Shown piece after piece: positions 60,880-64,000 of a DNA stretch of 64,000 nt. Each line of letters opens with the position of its first letter. The first letter of the stretch is position 1. Under the pieces are notes generated by a model. It was not told where the DNA came from. It was given only the letters and a program-made list of their open reading frames with translations, and searched no databases. The stretch is from assembly GCF_900078315.1 (NCBI RefSeq), contig NZ_FKBS01000008.1:88471-152470 (forward strand). The letters run 5' to 3'. The DNA comes from Bordetella ansorpii. GTDB taxonomy: Bacteria > Pseudomonadota > Gammaproteobacteria > Burkholderiales > Burkholderiaceae_B. Made by a program: the position numbers and the translations under genes.

Positions 60880-60924
60880 AATACGTCCCCAATTAATTCA
60901 TATTTATTTAATTAGGGACGTATT
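60880..60924. promoter_or_regulatory. long inverted repeat upstream of gdhA
   Basis: Arms 60880-60896 and 60908-60924 are 17 bases each and complementary at 16 positions (AATACGTCCC/GGGACGTATT at the outer ends), around an 11-base AT-rich spacer. It is 47-91 bases before the gdhA start, in the likely promoter. No T-run follows on the minus strand, so it is not an ordinary terminator of the ankyrin gene. A strong operator candidate. Confidence 0.6.
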
Positions 60925-60972
60925 AAATATTGCTGGTCAGACTGAATTCACGCAGTGTCAGGCTATTTTCAC

Positions 60973-61860
60973 TCAATCATAGGACTGCTGGCGTACGCCC
61001 GTCACGCCTCGAATCGTCGGCGCGGGCGGCGTTGCGGTGGCGGGCGCGGGCTGCATGGCCGCCGGCGCGGGCGGCGCCTCAGGCAGGGGGGCGGATTGCA
61101 TCGGGGGCAGGCTGGGCGCCGGCGCAATCGGTTCGCCCTGCCCTTGCGTGGCCCGCAGGTCGCGCTTGCGCTGTTCCGCCCGCGCCACCACCTCTTTGAG
61201 ATTCTTCGCCAACGCCGGCTCCTTGCGCGCGTCGACCCAGTCGGCGGCATTCTTGCCCTCGAGGTCGCGGGTGGTCACATCCGCGCCGGCGTCCATCAAC
61301 AGTTGCACCATGGCCTGGTTGCCCGACAGCGCCGCCATCATCAGCGGCGTGGCGCCCTGGGGCGACGGCGCATTGGGCATGGCCTGGTTCTGCAGCATGA
61401 GCTTGGCGGCGGCGACCTGGCCCTTCGACGCGGCGTAGTGCAGCGGCGTCCAGCCCAGGCGATTCACATGAGCGCCACGGGCGATCAACGTCCTGGCCCG
61501 CTCGGTCTCGCCCAGCAGCGCCAGATACATCAAGGGCGTTTCGCCGGCCGGATTCTCGGCGTTGACGTCGGTGCGGGGATCCGCCGCCAGCAGGTCGAAG
61601 ACCTTCCACGCCTTGTCGATGACCGCGCGCATGATGGCCGGCTGGCCGTTCTGATAACGTAGATTCGGATCGGCGCCCTGGGCCAGCATGGCGCGCATCT
61701 CGTCCACGCGATCGTTGGCAATGGCCGGCCACCAGTTGGCGGAGACCTGCGCGGCCGACACGGGCGCCCCCCCGGCCAGCGCCAGGGCCATGACCAGGGC
61801 GGCCGGCGCGATGCGGCTGCCTGAACGTTGAATGAAATTCTTACGCTTGAACATAGCCAT
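60973..61860 (-). CDS. exported ankyrin-repeat protein
   Basis: A 295-residue protein. The signal peptide is long (about 38 residues, basic MAMFKRKNFIQR then a hydrophobic stretch ending PVSAAQ), so it is periplasmic. Four to five ankyrin repeats follow, with clear units GETPLMYLALLGETERARTLIARGA, GWTPLHYAASKGQVAAAKLML and GATPLMMAALSGNQAMVQLLMDAGA. A charged linker and a Pro/Ala-rich tail (about 225-295) end the protein. It sits between tatD and gdhA, with AT-rich gaps on both sides. Partner unknown. Confidence 0.9.
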   Translation of the reverse strand: MAMFKRKNFIQRSGSRIAPAALVMALALAGGAPVSAAQVSANWWPAIANDRVDEMRAMLAQGADPNLRYQNGQPAIMRAVIDKAWKVFDLLAADPRTDVNAENPAGETPLMYLALLGETERARTLIARGAHVNRLGWTPLHYAASKGQVAAAKLMLQNQAMPNAPSPQGATPLMMAALSGNQAMVQLLMDAGADVTTRDLEGKNAADWVDARKEPALAKNLKEVVARAEQRKRDLRATQGQGEPIAPAPSLPPMQSAPLPEAPPAPAAMQPAPATATPPAPTIRGVTGVRQQSYD

Positions 61861-61917
61861 ATCGCACAATCCTAAAGTAATGCTTTAACTTTATAAGATG
61901 AGATATTTTAGATTAGA
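61861..61917. promoter_or_regulatory. AT-rich gap between tatD and the ankyrin gene
   Basis: This short gap is far more AT-rich than its surroundings. It contains TAAAGT and ACTTTA as an inverted pair (about 61873-61893) and an AGGA ribosome site for the ankyrin gene. It probably holds the ankyrin-gene promoter. Confidence 0.4.
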
Positions 61918-62688
61918 TTATCTCTTTATCTTATTGAAAAGTTTGAAGAAATTTTCCGTAGATGCCTGAGCCACGTCTTCCACCGGAATACCCTTCAACT
62001 GGGCGATGCGTTCGGCCACGTGCACCACCTTGGCCGGGTCGTTCAGCTTGCCACGATGCGGCACGGGCGCCAGATAGGGCGAATCCGTCTCGATCAGCAG
62101 GCGGTCCAGCGGCATGCGGGTCGCCACGTCATGCACGACCTGGGCATTCTTGAACGTGACGATGCCCGACAGCGAGATATGGAAATTCTGATCCATGGCC
62201 TGGCGCGCGATCTCCCAGGTCTCGGTAAAACAGTGCATGACGCCGCCGACTTCCGCCGCCCCCTCTTCCCGCAGCATCCGCACCGTATCGGCGGCCGACG
62301 AGCGCGTATGCACGATCAGCGGCAGGCCCGTGGTGCGCGCGGCGCGGATATGGCGGCGGAAACGGTCGCGCTGCCAGTCCAGCGGCTCGGACAGGCGGTA
62401 ATAGTCCAGGCCCGTCTCGCCGATGGCCACCACTTTGGGGTGCCGGGCCAGGCGCACCAGCTCTTCGGGCTCGGGATCGGGCGTGTCCTCGTAGTCGGGA
62501 TGCACCCCCACCGACGCCCACAGGTTGCCATGCGGCTCGACCAGTTCCATCAGGCCGGGCCATTCCGGCATGTTCACGCTGACGACCAGGGCGTGGCTGA
62601 CCCGGTTGGCCTGCATGCGGTCCAGGATGCCGGGCAGGTCCTTCGCCAGTTCGGGAAAATTCAGATGGCAATGCGAATCGACGTACAT
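61918..62688 (-). CDS. TatD-family metal-dependent deoxyribonuclease
   Basis: A 256-residue TIM-barrel hydrolase (TatD/YcfH/YcjT group). The metal ligands are in DSHCHLNF (His6, His8), AIGETGLDYYR (Glu), LIVHTRSSAADT (His), GGVMHCFTETWE (His) and IETDSPYLAPVPHRG (Asp). The length and start MYVDSHCH are standard; no clear ribosome site precedes it. TatD proteins have 3'-5' exonuclease or DNA-repair functions. The order tmk-holB-tatD is conserved in related proteobacteria, where a pilZ gene often lies between holB and tatD; none is present here. Confidence 0.94.
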   Translation of the reverse strand: MYVDSHCHLNFPELAKDLPGILDRMQANRVSHALVVSVNMPEWPGLMELVEPHGNLWASVGVHPDYEDTPDPEPEELVRLARHPKVVAIGETGLDYYRLSEPLDWQRDRFRRHIRAARTTGLPLIVHTRSSAADTVRMLREEGAAEVGGVMHCFTETWEIARQAMDQNFHISLSGIVTFKNAQVVHDVATRMPLDRLLIETDSPYLAPVPHRGKLNDPAKVVHVAERIAQLKGIPVEDVAQASTENFFKLFNKIKR

Positions 62689-62818
62689 GGTGGATGGGAT
62701 GATGGCCGCGGGCGGCGCCTGCGCGCGCCGCGGCATGGACTGAGACAGGCGTATCCGCCAGGAAAGCCGCCGCGAGGGCGGGCTTGTTCGATCAATGCGG
62801 CCCCGGGGAACCGGGACA

Positions 62819-63871
62819 TCATGCCTGGCAGGATAGCACCACCCGCTGCAGCGCCGCATGGGCGAACAGCTTGGCATTCAAGGGGTGATTGGCCACCGCG
62901 CGCTGGGTGGACAGCCAGTGGGCCGTGTCGGCCACCCGCGCGGGATGCGCCCGTGCGGCCGCTTTGCCCACGGCATCGGCCAGCGAGGGAAAATAACGCG
63001 CGGGGGCGCCGCAGCCGGCCAGCATCAGGTCGGCATGCAGACGCTGCAACGCATCGATCCATTCGGGCGTCGGGATTTTTTCCAGCCATTCGGTCAGTGT
63101 CCCCACATCCGGCGCCTTGCCCACGGACAAGGGAACGATCAATTGGCCCAGCCAGGCGGGACACGGCAGGTCCTGCTGCTGCGACAGGCGCTGGGCCGCC
63201 AGGGGCGCGCCGCCCGCCGCGGCCAGCCACTCGGCCGCCGGCTCCACGCCCTGGTCGCGCAGCCATTGCAGGGCCAGCTCGGGCGCCGGCGCCGGCAACG
63301 GCAGGCGCCGGCAGCGAGACACCAGCGTGGGCAGCAGGCGATCGGGCGCATCGGCCACCAGCAGGAACACCGTATTGGGCGGTGGTTCTTCCAGCACCTT
63401 CAGCAGCGCATTGGCGGAAATCACGTTCAGCGCCTCGGCCGGATACAACAGCGCCACGCGCCAGCCGCCACGGTGCGTGGCGGTGTTGAACCAGGATTCC
63501 AGGCCGCGGATCTGGTCGATGCGGATGTCCTTCGACGGCGCGCGCTTGGCCCCGCCCGTGGCAGGCGTCTCGGTTTCGTCGGATTCGGGCGCGGCATCCG
63601 CGCCCTCTTCCAGCGCCACGGCCTCGGGGCGGATGCGTCGCAGGTCTGGGTGATTGCCGGCGGACACCCACGCGCAGGCGTTGCAGCGCCCGCAGGCCAG
63701 GCCGTTGTCGGGCGACTCGCACAGCAGGCTGGCCGCGGCAGCCGCCGCGAATTGCAGCTTGCCGATACCGGCCACGCCGTGGATCAGCCAGGCATGGGCG
63801 AAACGCTCGCGCTGGCCGAGCCAGCCGTGCGCCTTTTCCATGTGCCAGGGAAGAAATGCCGCCAGACTCAT
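62819..63871 (-). CDS. holB: DNA polymerase III subunit delta prime
   Basis: The delta-prime subunit of the clamp loader, 350 residues. The N-terminal AAA-like part has WLIHGVAGIGKLQFA. Four zinc-site cysteines lie around LLCE and LACGRCNACAW, and NHPDLRRI follows. NALLKVLEEPPPNTVFLLV and RCRRLPLPAP (sensor region) are typical. Residues ~85-105 hold an acidic, Pro-poor insert (EEGADAAPESDETETP) not seen in short homologues. Works with DnaX and HolA in replication. Confidence 0.94.
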   Translation of the reverse strand: MSLAAFLPWHMEKAHGWLGQRERFAHAWLIHGVAGIGKLQFAAAAAASLLCESPDNGLACGRCNACAWVSAGNHPDLRRIRPEAVALEEGADAAPESDETETPATGGAKRAPSKDIRIDQIRGLESWFNTATHRGGWRVALLYPAEALNVISANALLKVLEEPPPNTVFLLVADAPDRLLPTLVSRCRRLPLPAPAPELALQWLRDQGVEPAAEWLAAAGGAPLAAQRLSQQQDLPCPAWLGQLIVPLSVGKAPDVGTLTEWLEKIPTPEWIDALQRLHADLMLAGCGAPARYFPSLADAVGKAAARAHPARVADTAHWLSTQRAVANHPLNAKLFAHAALQRVVLSCQA

Positions 63872-63896
63872 CGAACCCCCCGCATCCGCATGACCA

Positions 63897-64000
63897 TCAT
63901 TGCGCCGACGCCAGCAACGCCTGCAACTCGGCCGCGAGCTGGGCCCGGACCTCGTCCACGGAACGGCTGCCGTCGATGATGTGCAAACGTTGCGGCTGCG
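63897..64000 (-). CDS. tmk: thymidylate kinase, C-terminal end (start lies outside the window)
   Basis: The last 34 codons of a gene entering from the right edge. The visible peptide reads LHIIDGSRSVDEVRAQLAAE and ends in a short helix, with TGA at 63897-63899. This is the usual end of thymidylate kinase, where the D-A/G-S turn and a final amphipathic helix follow the kinase core. holB starts 25 bases after its stop, the conserved tmk-holB order. The enzyme phosphorylates dTMP to dTDP. Confidence 0.82.
   Translation of the reverse strand, partial: QPQRLHIIDGSRSVDEVRAQLAAELQALLASAQ

Overview
The window is high-GC, gene-dense DNA with no tRNA, rRNA, insertion sequence, phage gene or CRISPR array that I can see. 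Five orphan Bug-type periplasmic binding proteins, many LysR and GntR regulators, many CoA enzymes and the terminal tmk-holB-tatD order point to a Burkholderiales chromosome, most likely Alcaligenaceae (Bordetella/Achromobacter type). The genus is an inference from gene content.

Region 1 (1-12.8 kb) handles organic acids through CoA thioesters. It opens with the C-terminal part of an NDP-forming acyl-CoA synthetase and a Bug protein. A seven-gene minus-strand operon follows (9059 down to 2322): BKACE, type III CoA-transferase, enoyl-CoA hydratase, CitE-like lyase, Bug, PaaG-like isomerase, Bug. A divergent FadR-type regulator (9194-9937) has a dyad in the shared promoter. Next come a MaoC hydratase with an acyl-CoA dehydrogenase, then a zinc-free reductase with a MarR regulator behind a 14-bp palindrome.

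Region 2 (13.4-16.7 kb) is a LysR regulator, a two-subunit thiamine-diphosphate decarboxylase and another Bug protein.

Region 3 (16.8-39.7 kb) is the most interesting part, an amino-acid-type oxidative catabolic locus in two related halves. Each half has a paralogous LysR regulator and a paralogous Tat-exported binding protein. Half A has two N-formylglutamate-amidohydrolase-like proteins, a P5C-type aldehyde dehydrogenase, a DapA/HOGA-family lyase, a complete PotABCD-like transporter, a D-2-hydroxyglutarate-dehydrogenase-like flavoprotein and an FMN 2-hydroxyacid oxidase. Half B has ETF beta and alpha, HutD, a DadA/sarcosine-oxidase-like flavoprotein, the second binding protein, an unrecognised 357-residue protein, a CaiC-like CoA ligase and ETF-ubiquinone oxidoreductase. 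Together they supply uptake, several FAD/FMN oxidations, the ETF route to ubiquinone, deformylation or deacylation, and a final aldol cleavage and oxidation. No hutH, hutU, hutI or hutF is present, so the substrate is unlikely to be plain histidine.

Region 4 (39.8-43.7 kb) has a LysR regulator, a class II aldolase, a Bug protein and a D-2-hydroxyacid dehydrogenase. Region 5 (43.7-64 kb) is mixed core and accessory: mnmH, fetAB, a protealysin-type M4 protease with its emfourin-type inhibitor gene, DoxX, peroxiredoxin, ArsC, an unusual double-domain CoA-transferase, TPR protein, a DUF1800-DUF1501 pair, glutathione peroxidase, GST, GNAT, a two-gene lipoate-protein ligase, an RsiV-like lipoprotein, glutamate dehydrogenase, an ankyrin protein, tatD, holB and the 3' end of tmk.

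Intrinsic terminators are clearest at 1210-1237, 20603-20645, 50136-50180 and 59461-59490. All functional names come from motifs and length read by eye; no database search was run.
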